NCBI RefSeq assembly: GCF_036088315.1
Contig: NZ_CP107996.1
Span: forward strand, 496,001 to 560,000
DNA length: 64,000 bases
From: Streptomyces sp. NBC_00344
GTDB lineage: Bacteria; Actinomycetota; Actinomycetes; Streptomycetales; Streptomycetaceae
Reading direction: 5' to 3'
Position 1 is the stretch's first letter. Every line of letters starts with the position of its first letter. Position numbers and translations under genes: made by a program. Positions 35,604 to 43,522 of the stretch are shown in pieces. Below the pieces are notes generated by a model. It was not told where the DNA came from. It saw only the letters and a list, made by a program, of their open reading frames with translations, and made no database searches.

Positions 35604-37073
35604 TCAGCCGCCGCTCAGCCAGCCCCGCGTCCGCAGTTCCGCGAGGAAGCACTGGTACGACTCCTCGAGCTGGGCCCGCTCCCGCTCCACCGGATCGACC
35701 GTGCGGCCCGCCGTGGCCATCGCGGCCGCGCTCGCGGAGAGGTCGGGGTGAAGAGTTCCGGCAGCTGCCAGCAGGGCTGCGCCGAACGCGGTTTCGGCCC
35801 GTTCGGCCACCCGCAGCGGCCGGTTGAGCACCGTTGCCCGGACCCGGCACCACAATGCGCTGCGGCTCCCGCCGCCGGCCGCGTGCAACGGGCCGCTCAC
35901 CTCGACACCCAGTGCCTGGACGCGCTCGAGCGAAAGGCGTTCCAGGAAGGCCACCCCCTCGAGCGCTGCCCGGTGCGCTTCGACCTCGTCCGCGGGAGCA
36001 CCCGTGGAGAAGCCGCGCGCCTCACCGGAGACGAACGGGAACCGCTCGCCCTCACGGCGCAGCGGGTAGCTGACATACGACGCCGGGCCCTGGGCCTCCG
36101 CTCCCGCGTCGAGGCCCGGCAGACGGGCCGGATCCACCGACGCCACGGCCTCGCCGCCCGTGTTCGACGCTCCACCGGGCAGCCACCAGCCGTCCGGGTG
36201 CCGGTGGCTGTAGAGGGCGCCCGCCGGGTCGGTGACCAATTCGCGGGTGACGCCCTTGAGGACGTAGGTGGTGCCCAGCACGCCGACGAACTGACCGGGC
36301 CGCACGGCCCCGGTGGCGATCTGGCCCGCGCAGCCGTCCGTCATACCGAGCCGGACCTCGCAGCCCGCGGGCAGACCTGTTTCATCCGCAGCGGCGGCCG
36401 ACACGGTGCCGGACCGGGTGCCCGGAGCCTGTACAGCGGGCATCGCGCTCGCGGGGACGCCCAGCTCCCCGAAGACCTCGGTGGCCCATTCCCCCGCGCG
36501 CGGGTCGTAGCCGCTCTTCAGCGCGTGGCTCCAGTCGGTGGCCACCGGGTGGCCGGTCAGCTTGCGGCCCATCAGGTCCGGGGTGTGCAGGACGTTCTGA
36601 CCCTGGCGCGCCCGTTCGGCGAACCGGACGAACTTGCCGAGCGCGGCTGTCGGGCCGACGGCAAGACCCAGCGCCCGCCAGCGCGGTGCGCCCAGTTCCT
36701 GCGCCCTGGCGTTGAGGTCTGCGGACCTGCGGTCGTCGTACATCAGGGCCGGGGCCACCGGTTCCCCGTCCGGCCCCGCCAGTACGAGGGTCCCCGAGGT
36801 GGCGGAGACGGCGACGGCGACCACCTCCCGGCCGCCGCCCGGCAACGCTGCGGTGGCCTGCCGCAGGGCCGCGGCGGTGGCGGGCCACCAGGTGCGGGCG
36901 TCCTGCTCACTGAGGCCGCCGGGGCCGCGTACCGGCTGAGGCAGCGGTGCGCGCCCCTCGGCGAGAATCCGTCCTTCGGCATCCGCGCACAGCACCCGCA
37001 CCGCGGCCGTGGCCACATCGATACCGGCCACGACAGGGGCATGGGCGCGGGCGGTGTCAGCGGTGGTGCTCAT
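35604..37073 (-). CDS. FGGY-family kinase, D-ribulokinase-like
   Basis: ATP-dependent sugar kinase of 489 residues. The ATPase-core phosphate 1 motif begins AGIDVATAAVRVL; the second-domain motif is GVLGTTYVLKG, followed by YSHRHPDGWWLPGGASNTGG and the adenosine motif HAAGGGSRSALW. The segments ALMYDDRR and SHR...GGASNTGG are those of the D-ribulose kinase branch found in cyanobacteria and plants, not classical xylulokinase. Downstream of a polyol permease it would phosphorylate the ketose formed from ribitol or a similar polyol. The ATG at 37073 is the plausible start. Confidence 0.75.
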   Translation of the reverse strand: MSTTADTARAHAPVVAGIDVATAAVRVLCADAEGRILAEGRAPLPQPVRGPGGLSEQDARTWWPATAAALRQATAALPGGGREVVAVAVSATSGTLVLAGPDGEPVAPALMYDDRRSADLNARAQELGAPRWRALGLAVGPTAALGKFVRFAERARQGQNVLHTPDLMGRKLTGHPVATDWSHALKSGYDPRAGEWATEVFGELGVPASAMPAVQAPGTRSGTVSAAAADETGLPAGCEVRLGMTDGCAGQIATGAVRPGQFVGVLGTTYVLKGVTRELVTDPAGALYSHRHPDGWWLPGGASNTGGEAVASVDPARLPGLDAGAEAQGPASYVSYPLRREGERFPFVSGEARGFSTGAPADEVEAHRAALEGVAFLERLSLERVQALGVEVSGPLHAAGGGSRSALWCRVRATVLNRPLRVAERAETAFGAALLAAAGTLHPDLSASAAAMATAGRTVDPVERERAQLEESYQCFLAELRTRGWLSGG

Positions 37074-37174
37074 CCTGGGAACAGGTCCTTTCGGGTTCGG
37101 GCCGTTCGTGCCCGGACAGATCATGCCTGGCCGGCTCGAGCCCCGGCTCGGCTGCGTACGAACCGGGGCGGGGC

Positions 37175-38497
37175 TCAGGTGGCGGGCGCCGCGATCGGTT
37201 CGGCGGCCTCATGGAGCGTCTTGCCCTGCTCGATGGCCTCCTCCGACGCCCTGGGCAGTTTCAGGAAGACTGTCAGCACGGCGGCGACCACATACAGGCC
37301 GGCGAAGATCAGCACAACGCCGTCGCGGCCGAGCGGGCCCAGGAAGACCGAGACGATGGCCGGACCAACGAAGGCCGCGCCGCCCGCCCCGAGGTTCAGC
37401 AGAGCCATCGCACCGCCCTTGTTCTCGGGAGCCAGGGAAGGCATCAGCGCGGAGATCGGGACGAACCCGGCGAGTGTGGCGCCGTAGACCATGCCGACTC
37501 CCACCGCGACCCAGTAGTTGCCGGTCATCAGCTTGGGCACGAAGTACAGGGCGAGGACGCTCAGCGCGCAGCCGACCGCACCGAACCACCCGATCGTGGT
37601 GCGCCAGCCGATCCTGTCGCTGACCAGCCCGAAGAGCAGATTGAAGAAGATGTTGGTCGCGAACATGATCGACAGCAGCCGCAGCCAGTCACCGTCGGTG
37701 AATCCCATCTCATCCGTGAAGAAGGCCGGAAGGATCACCCAGAGACCAAACTGCGGGGCGGTGTTGATGACACGGACGACGCAGCCGACAGCGACCTTGG
37801 GGTTGGTCCAGGCGATGGAGAGACTGCGGGTCAGCGACTGGACGGGTTTCACCCCGGGAGGCGCGAGCCGGGAGTACCCGGTGCGCTCCCGCACGCCGAA
37901 CAGACAGAAGGCACCACCGACGACGATCAGGCCGAGGGCCACCCAGAGGGTGCCGAACCTGCCCAGCAGGGGATTGGTGACGGAGGCGGTGAGCGAGCCG
38001 AGGGTGGGCAGGCCTCCGGTGAAGGCGAAGTAGAACCAGCCGACGGCCGCGCCGAGCCTGGCCACCGGCGCCGTGGCGGTGACCCACACCAGGAAGGAGA
38101 AGGCGAAGAGCGGGTAGCCGAATCCGCGCAGGCCGTAGAAGACCAGCATCAGCGCGTAGTTGCCCTGGGCCGCTCCGAAAGCCAGGAAGAGCGCGTCGAA
38201 GACGATCCAGACGGCGAGGCCGATCTGCATCACCCGCCGTGGTCCCCACAGCTCGGACAGAGCACCGGACAGCCAGGAGGCGAGCATGACGGCGACACCG
38301 TACGCGGTGATCACATAGCTCGCCCGTACCTCGCTGCCGCCGCCGTGGTCCTCGATGAAGGGAGCGATCAGGCCGGACTCCACTCCGTCACCGATCATGA
38401 AGATCAGGACGCCGATGAAACCGAAGAGGAGCGGGCGCGGGATACCGGCGCGGTCCCAGGCTGTGACCGAGCGTTCGGCGGGTGCGTCAGTGCTCAT
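37175..38497 (-). CDS. MFS polyol permease (ribitol/arabinitol type)
   Basis: Membrane importer of 440 residues with 12 helices. It resembles the polyol permease family (RbtT/DalT): GDGVESGLIAPFIEDHGGGS in helix 1-2, LSGALSELWGPRR in the loop 2-3 signature, and WGPRRVMQIGLAVWIVFDA. GGAGGCACGAGCA precedes the ATG. It lies between the DeoR regulator and the ribulokinase-like gene in one run, so it probably imports their polyol substrate. Confidence 0.82.
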   Translation of the reverse strand: MSTDAPAERSVTAWDRAGIPRPLLFGFIGVLIFMIGDGVESGLIAPFIEDHGGGSEVRASYVITAYGVAVMLASWLSGALSELWGPRRVMQIGLAVWIVFDALFLAFGAAQGNYALMLVFYGLRGFGYPLFAFSFLVWVTATAPVARLGAAVGWFYFAFTGGLPTLGSLTASVTNPLLGRFGTLWVALGLIVVGGAFCLFGVRERTGYSRLAPPGVKPVQSLTRSLSIAWTNPKVAVGCVVRVINTAPQFGLWVILPAFFTDEMGFTDGDWLRLLSIMFATNIFFNLLFGLVSDRIGWRTTIGWFGAVGCALSVLALYFVPKLMTGNYWVAVGVGMVYGATLAGFVPISALMPSLAPENKGGAMALLNLGAGGAAFVGPAIVSVFLGPLGRDGVVLIFAGLYVVAAVLTVFLKLPRASEEAIEQGKTLHEAAEPIAAPAT

Positions 38498-38569
38498 TGC
38501 TCGTGCCTCCACAGTGAGGTGTCATGGGCCGCGGATGTGATGCCGCAACGAGAACGCATCATGAACTCT

Positions 38570-38582
38570 GTGAAATTAACAC
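38570..38582. promoter_or_regulatory. Candidate DeoR operator before the polyol permease
   Basis: GTGAAATTAACAC is an AT-rich inverted repeat in an otherwise GC-rich 105-bp gap. Its reverse complement shares TGTTAAWT with the site at 40121, before the divergent dehydrogenase gene. Confidence 0.25.
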
Positions 38583-38602
38583 GCAATACTTTAAGAAGCC
38601 TG

Positions 38603-39379
38603 TTATCGACGGATGGCCGCGACCCGGACCTCCGCGCGCTCCCTGAGCGCCGCGAGCAGTTCCCCGTTCACGCCGTCGTCCACCACAAGATGGTCGAAGT
38701 CCTCCACCGGCGCCAGTCGGTGCAGCGCGGTCCTGGCCAGTTTCGTGCGGTCCATCAGCAATACCTTGCGCGTACCGGAGGCGAGCATCGCCCGTTTGAC
38801 CAGCACGACATCCTGTTCCTGGTGATAGGTCATCCGGGCGTCCATCGCCGACGTGGAGACCAGCACCATGTCCACCGAGAGGGCCTCTATGGACTCGAGA
38901 CACGGCACGCCCAGGAAGGAGTCATGGGGGTGGGAGTACTCACCGCCCAGCGAGATCAGACGTATCCCGTCCCGGCCGGCGAACAGGTCGATGACCCGGC
39001 GGGCGTTGGTCACCACGGTCAGCGGCGTCTGGTCCACCAGCCGCCCGGCCAGTGCGAGCGCGGTGGTCGAGTCGTCCAGCATCACCGACATGCCCGGCTC
39101 CACCAGTTCGGCCGCCACCTCGGCGATGGCCTCCTTCTCGGCGGTGTTCACGCCGAGCCGGTAGTCCAGATTTGACTCGAACACGGTCGAAGGCAGCGCG
39201 GAGACTCCGCCCCGGAAGCGGCGCAGCACCCCGCGCCTGGCCAGCTCGTCCAGATCCCGGTGCACCGTCATCAGGCTCACCCGGGTGAGTTCCGCGAGCT
39301 CGGCCCCGGTCGCCGTCCCGTGTTCCAGCACATGCTCGGTGATGATCTGCCTGCGGGCTTCCGCACCGGTCGTTGTCAT
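38603..39379 (-). CDS. DeoR-family repressor of the polyol locus
   Basis: 258 residues. The N-terminal DeoR helix-turn-helix (about 6-57) reads ATGAELAELTRVSLMTVHRD. The C-terminal DeoR sugar-phosphate sensor has VTNARRVIDLFAG and the phosphate-binding LISLGGEYS, then MDRTKLARTALHRL. It probably senses a phosphorylated intermediate made by one of the two kinases. Its ATG overlaps the phosphatase stop (ATGA). Confidence 0.88.
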   Translation of the reverse strand: MTTTGAEARRQIITEHVLEHGTATGAELAELTRVSLMTVHRDLDELARRGVLRRFRGGVSALPSTVFESNLDYRLGVNTAEKEAIAEVAAELVEPGMSVMLDDSTTALALAGRLVDQTPLTVVTNARRVIDLFAGRDGIRLISLGGEYSHPHDSFLGVPCLESIEALSVDMVLVSTSAMDARMTYHQEQDVVLVKRAMLASGTRKVLLMDRTKLARTALHRLAPVEDFDHLVVDDGVNGELLAALRERAEVRVAAIRR

Positions 39380-40020
39380 GCGCCCAAGTTTCGCGCATGG
39401 CCGGGGACGGACGTCCCGGTGGGGACGTTCAGCGTCCGCAGCGCGGTCCTGTCGCCGCCGACCTCGATCTCGGTCACCGCCGCGTTGTCCAGCCGGGGGA
39501 ACACCAGCCGGTAGCGGCCCACCGGGATCGTGAGCATCGCGCACAGCGCCATGCGCAGCAGGGTGTTGTGCGCCACCACCAGGACGGTGCGCCCGGGGTG
39601 CTGTGCCGCCAGACCGCGCAGTGCCACCGACGCGCGGGCGGCGGCGGCGGACGGCGCCTCGGATCCCGGAAAAGCACCGGTCTCCGCGTCCTCCCGGAAG
39701 CGCCGTACGGCTTCCGGGTCCTCGGCGGCCATCTCCGCGACGGTACGGCCCTCGCCCCAGCCGAAGTCCACCTCGCGGAGCGCCTCGACGACCTCGGGCT
39801 CCATGCCGAGGGCCCTGGCAGCGGGCCGGGCGGTGAAGAGAGCGCGGCTGAGCGGTGAACAGGCCACGGCGTCGACACCGCGCCGCACCGCCCAGCCCGC
39901 CAGCTCGTCCGCCTGCCGCAGGCCCTTCGCGGTCAGCGCGACATCGGAGACACCTGCATACCGGTTCTCCGCGTGCCATTCGGTCTCGCCGTGCCGCACG
40001 AGCAACAGCCGGGACGTCAT
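39376..40020 (-). CDS. Histidine-phosphatase (phosphoglycerate mutase-like) protein
   Basis: 214 residues with the RHGE motif (LLLVRHGETEWHAENR), whose His is phosphorylated, a second Arg in SPLSRALFTA, Glu in EVDFGWGEG and the second His in LVVAHNTLLRM. The set is complete, so an active phosphatase is expected. It acts on small phosphorylated metabolites, perhaps clearing a toxic sugar phosphate of the polyol pathway. It is translationally coupled to the DeoR gene. The frame is open upstream, but the ATG at 40020 is right before the conserved strand and follows GGGAGAGG. Confidence 0.85.
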   Translation of the reverse strand: MTSRLLLVRHGETEWHAENRYAGVSDVALTAKGLRQADELAGWAVRRGVDAVACSPLSRALFTARPAARALGMEPEVVEALREVDFGWGEGRTVAEMAAEDPEAVRRFREDAETGAFPGSEAPSAAAARASVALRGLAAQHPGRTVLVVAHNTLLRMALCAMLTIPVGRYRLVFPRLDNAAVTEIEVGGDRTALRTLNVPTGTSVPGHARNLGA

Positions 40021-40120
40021 CGAAAGCCTCTCCCTCACCGCGGGCCTCACCCACGCCGCAGGCGCCGGCCGAGCGGGCGGCACGGGCGCGGCCGCAGTCG
40101 CATTGATTCTTCAAAACAAT

Positions 40121-40135
40121 GATGTTAAATCTATC
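40121..40135. promoter_or_regulatory. Candidate DeoR operator before the dehydrogenase gene
   Basis: GATGTTAAATCTATC lies in an AT-rich island of the 188-bp divergent gap and shares its TGTTAAWT core with 38570-38582. The evidence is base composition plus this short similarity. Confidence 0.25.
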
Positions 40136-40208
40136 AGCGCCAGTGACAGTGGCACTGCGGCCGAGTTGCCCCGCGGCGCCACCGTGACCCGACGAAGGGC
40201 CCCGATCC

Positions 40209-41252
40209 ATGCGCATCCTCGCCGCCGGTGATCATTTCGTCCGCCCGGATCTCCTCCGCGCGGCTCTGCGCGAAGAGCTCGGCACGGCTCCGGAGATCAC
40301 CGACATCACACTCCCCTGGCCCTATGAGCCGTTCGGACCGGTCGGGGACGTCCATGAGGCGAGTGGCACCGAGCAGGAAATCGTGGAAGCCCTCGCCGAC
40401 GCCGAGATCTGTGTGACACAGATGGCTCCCTTCACCGAGCGGGTCTTCTCGGCCTGCCCGAAGCTGCGCATGGTCGCGGTCTCCCGGGGCGGCCCGGTCA
40501 ACGTCGATCTCGCCGCCGCCACCCGGCACGGCGTCGCCGTCTCCTTCGCACCCGGCAGGAACGCCCCCGCCGCCGCCGAGTTCGCCATCGGCCTGATGCT
40601 CACCGCCATGCGGCGGATCACCACCGCCGACGCCGAGCTGAAACGCGGAAAGTGGCGCGGTGACTTCTACGCCTACGACGAGGCCGGCATCGAACTCGAC
40701 GGCGCGACCGTGGGACTCGTCGGATACGGAGCGATCGGCCGCATCGTCGCCCGGGTACTGCGCGCCTTCGGTGCCCACGTCCTGGTCGCCGACCCCTACG
40801 CCGATCCCGAGGCCGTCAGGGCCGACGGCGTGCATCACGTCACTCTCGACGAACTCCTGCGCCGCAGCAGTGTGGTGAGCCTGCACGCCCGGCTCACCCC
40901 CGAGACCCGTCACCTCATCGATGCCGAAAAGCTGGAGCTCCTTCCCCGGGGGGCGGTGCTGGTCAACTCCGCGCGCGGCGGTCTCATCGACTACGGCCCG
41001 CTTCCGCGGCTGCTGCGCAGCGGCCGCATCGGCGCCCTGGCGCTCGACGTGTACGACATCGAACCCCCGCCCGCCGACTGGCCGTTGCACGACGCCCCGA
41101 ATGTCGTCACGGCCCCGCATCTGGCCGGTGCCACCCGGCAGACCGCGCACCGCGCCGCCGCCATCACCGCCGCGGAGGCGGCCCGGTTCGTACGGGGCGA
41201 GAAGCTTGCCCATCCCGCCAATCCCGAGGTCCAGGAGGCTCCGCGGCCATGA
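40209..41252 (+). CDS. D-isomer 2-hydroxyacid dehydrogenase-family protein
   Basis: NAD(P)-dependent dehydrogenase of 347 residues, related to D-3-phosphoglycerate dehydrogenase but without a regulatory ACT domain. The nucleotide site is VGLVGYGAIGRIVARVLRAFG. The active-site Arg is in LVNSARGGLIDY, the Glu in DVYDIEPP and the His in TAPHLAG. It is the first gene of the divergent + operon and overlaps the FGGY kinase by four bases. A role oxidising a phosphorylated four- or five-carbon acid of polyol breakdown is possible; the substrate is not evident. Confidence 0.8.
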   Translation: MRILAAGDHFVRPDLLRAALREELGTAPEITDITLPWPYEPFGPVGDVHEASGTEQEIVEALADAEICVTQMAPFTERVFSACPKLRMVAVSRGGPVNVDLAAATRHGVAVSFAPGRNAPAAAEFAIGLMLTAMRRITTADAELKRGKWRGDFYAYDEAGIELDGATVGLVGYGAIGRIVARVLRAFGAHVLVADPYADPEAVRADGVHHVTLDELLRRSSVVSLHARLTPETRHLIDAEKLELLPRGAVLVNSARGGLIDYGPLPRLLRSGRIGALALDVYDIEPPPADWPLHDAPNVVTAPHLAGATRQTAHRAAAITAAEAARFVRGEKLAHPANPEVQEAPRP

Positions 41253-42712
41253 GCGTGCTCATCGGCATCGACATCGGCACCTCCGTCACCAAGGCGGTGG
41301 CCTTCGACAGCGAGGGCATCACCCTGACCTCCGCCACCCGCCGCAGCGTCCTTGAGCGGCTGTCGGGCAGCCGGGTCGAGCAGGACCTCGGCGATGTGGT
41401 CCGTACGGTCGCCGAGGTCGTACGGGAAGTCACTGCCGTGCTCAACGAGGCGCCCGCCGCGCTGGCCCTCACCGGGCAGGGAGACGGCCTGTGGCTGCGC
41501 GACAACGACGGGCGCGCCGTCCGCCCGGCGATCTCCTGGATGGACGGCCGGGCGTCCGACCGGGTGGCGCACTGGCTGCAGGACGGCATTGTCCAGGAGG
41601 TGTACCGCCACACCGGCTCCGGCATGTTCCCGGGGTGCCACGCCCCGCTCCTGGCCCATCTGCAGGAACACGAACCGGAGACCCTGCGGCGCGCGGCCAC
41701 GGCGGGGTACTGCGTGGACGCCGTGGCCCAGTGCCTCACCGGCCGGGTCAGCGTGGACGCGTCCGATGCCACTCTGCCCTTCCTCGACCCGGTGAGCCGC
41801 ACCTACTCCCGCGCGGCGCTGGCCGCCTGCGGGATCGAGAAGCAGGTCCGCCTGCTGCCCGCTCCCGCCGCACCGGGAACCGTGCTGGCGCTCGACGCAA
41901 GGGGAGCCGCACTGCTGGGACTTCCCGAAGGGCTGCCGCTCACCGCCGGCCCCTATGACCTTCCGGCATGTGCGGTGGGCAGCGGTGTCCGCGGGGTGGG
42001 CGACGGCCTGCTGATCGTCGGCACCACCCTGGCGTGCCAGGTTCTCACCGATCAGGCCCGTACCGACGACTCCGCGGAGCCGGCCGGCATGTGGTTGTGC
42101 ACACCGGACCCCGGGCGCTGGCTGCGCTCCATGCCCGCGATGGTCGGCACCGCCGCCCTCGAGTGGATCCTCACTCTCACCGGTAGGACCACGTCCGACC
42201 TCGACCAACTGCTCGCCGACAGCCCGCCGGGTGCGCATGGCGTCAGCGCGCTGCCGTTCCTCTCCGATGCAGGGGAGCGGGCTCCTTTCGTGGACCCGGG
42301 GGCACGGGGCCGCCTCGACGGGCTCAGCCTCACGCACACTCCGGCCGACGCGGTGCGCGCCATGTGCGAGGCCATCGGCTACGCCGCTCGGCACTGTCTG
42401 GAAGCCGCCGGTCTCACCGGCACCCTCGCCGCCTGCGGCGGCGGCACCCGCTCGGGGCCCTGGGCACAGCTCTTCGCGGACGTCCTGGGCCGTGGCATCC
42501 GCATCCCGGTGGAGAACGAGGTGGGCGCGCTCGGCGCGGTGCGGGTGGCCCGCCGCTTCCTCGGCGAACCCGCGGAGACAAAGCCCCAGTCGTTCCGGAC
42601 CGTTGAGCCGGGCCCCGCGTCCCGTCAGGTGTACGAGGACGGCTACGCCGCCTACCTCGCCGCACTCGATGCGGCCCGCGGGCAGTGGGGCGGAGGAGTA
42701 CGCCGCTCCTGA
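41249..42712 (+). CDS. FGGY-family kinase, erythritol/erythrulose-kinase-like
   Basis: ATP-dependent carbohydrate kinase of 487 residues: IGIDIGTSVTKAVAFDSEG at the start, LALTGQGDGLWLRDNDG (resembling the EryA motif), second-domain LIVGTTLACQVL and adenosine motif LAACGGGTRSGPWAQL. It is a different branch from the FGGY kinase at 35604. With the dehydrogenase it forms the divergent half of the polyol locus. Erythritol, erythrulose or another small polyol/ketose is likely. Confidence 0.78.
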   Translation: MSVLIGIDIGTSVTKAVAFDSEGITLTSATRRSVLERLSGSRVEQDLGDVVRTVAEVVREVTAVLNEAPAALALTGQGDGLWLRDNDGRAVRPAISWMDGRASDRVAHWLQDGIVQEVYRHTGSGMFPGCHAPLLAHLQEHEPETLRRAATAGYCVDAVAQCLTGRVSVDASDATLPFLDPVSRTYSRAALAACGIEKQVRLLPAPAAPGTVLALDARGAALLGLPEGLPLTAGPYDLPACAVGSGVRGVGDGLLIVGTTLACQVLTDQARTDDSAEPAGMWLCTPDPGRWLRSMPAMVGTAALEWILTLTGRTTSDLDQLLADSPPGAHGVSALPFLSDAGERAPFVDPGARGRLDGLSLTHTPADAVRAMCEAIGYAARHCLEAAGLTGTLAACGGGTRSGPWAQLFADVLGRGIRIPVENEVGALGAVRVARRFLGEPAETKPQSFRTVEPGPASRQVYEDGYAAYLAALDAARGQWGGGVRRS

Positions 42713-42720
42713 GGACGAGT

Positions 42721-42736
42721 GCAACCCTCTCGCAAC
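42721..42736 (+). promoter_or_regulatory. GCAACC-N4-CGCAAC box before the DUF779 gene
   Basis: Same element and spacing as at 4187-4202, here 109 bp before the start of the DUF779 gene, immediately after the kinase stop. Sharing it with the ExaC-type dehydrogenase promoter suggests co-regulation by an alcohol/aldehyde-responsive activator. Confidence 0.5.
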
Positions 42737-42829
42737 GTCGCCGGGGTTCTGCTGGGGGTACCGCACCGGCGGCTGCGTCCGCGGTCGCCGGGCCGGACCA
42801 CGGAGACGGGTCATGACGGAGAGGCCGCG

Positions 42830-43180
42830 ATGTCCGACGCACCACGCGTGGAAGTCACCCCTGCGGCCGCCTTGCTCATACGGCGGCTGCGCGAGACCCA
42901 CGGACCGCTGATGTTCCACCAGTCGGGCGGCTGCTGCGACGGCAGCGCGCCCATGTGCTATCCGGACGGTGAGTTCCGTACCGGGGGCTCGGACGTCCTG
43001 CTGCAGTCGCTGACCGTCGACGGCGTCACGGAGCCCGTCCCGTTCTGGATCTCGGCGAGCCAGCAGGAGGTGTGGTCGCACACCCGGCTGATCGTCGATG
43101 TCGTGCAGGGGCGGGGCAGCGGCTTCTCCCTCGAGGCACCGGAGGGGGTGCGCTTCCTCATCCGGTCACAACTGCTGTGA
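42830..43180 (+). CDS. DUF779 protein, usual partner of ExaC/AldB aldehyde dehydrogenase
   Basis: 116 residues with the family's Cys-rich motif HQSGGCCDGSAPMCY and a second conserved segment PFWISASQQEVWSHTRLIVDV. DUF779 genes typically lie next to ExaC-type aldehyde dehydrogenases. Here the gene stands alone, 37 kb from that enzyme. GGAGAGG precedes the ATG at 42830. The function is unknown; the conserved Cys cluster suggests metal or cofactor handling. Confidence 0.85.
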   Translation: MSDAPRVEVTPAAALLIRRLRETHGPLMFHQSGGCCDGSAPMCYPDGEFRTGGSDVLLQSLTVDGVTEPVPFWISASQQEVWSHTRLIVDVVQGRGSGFSLEAPEGVRFLIRSQLL

Positions 43181-43200
43181 CGTCGCCCTTCGGTGCATGG

Positions 43201-43395
43201 TCAGGGCTGGATCGTACTGACCAGGCGCGCGGTACCGGTGACGGCTTGCTGGATGGTCGGTGCGACGCTCGTGCTGGCCAGCATGAAGCCGAGCAGGGCG
43301 CAGACGATCGCGTGCGAGATCTTGAGTCCGCCACCGCGCAGGAAAATCACCGCAAGAACGAGCAGAAGCACCAGCAGTGAGATCGAGATGGCCAT
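43201..43395 (-). CDS. Small two-helix membrane protein
   Basis: 64 residues: MAISISLLVLLLVLAVIFLR (helix 1), a short positive loop with GGGLK, and AIVCALLGFMLASTSVAPTI (helix 2). GGAGGAGGGTGACC before the ATG is a strong ribosome site. I recall similar proteins in many streptomycetes, but no function. The gene ends 20 bp from the DUF779 stop (convergent). Confidence 0.7.
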   Translation of the reverse strand: MAISISLLVLLLVLAVIFLRGGGLKISHAIVCALLGFMLASTSVAPTIQQAVTGTARLVSTIQP

Positions 43396-43497
43396 GGTCA
43401 CCCTCCTCCGCCGCACCGGATATGCGGCATTCGGCCGCCAGTGTGGCGGAGGAGGCGCCCGTTACCGGCAGAAGCTCTGTAGGCCGTTCGGGTGTTG

Positions 43498-43514
43498 ACT
43501 GACGGTGACCGTCA
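43498..43514. promoter_or_regulatory. Perfect 17-bp palindrome CTGACGGT-G-ACCGTCAG
   Basis: It lies 103 bp upstream of the small membrane protein gene and just after the acyl-CoA dehydrogenase stop. The size and symmetry fit a TetR-type operator; a terminator is less likely as there is no loop. Confidence 0.35.
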
Positions 43515-43522
43515 GGTGCGTA

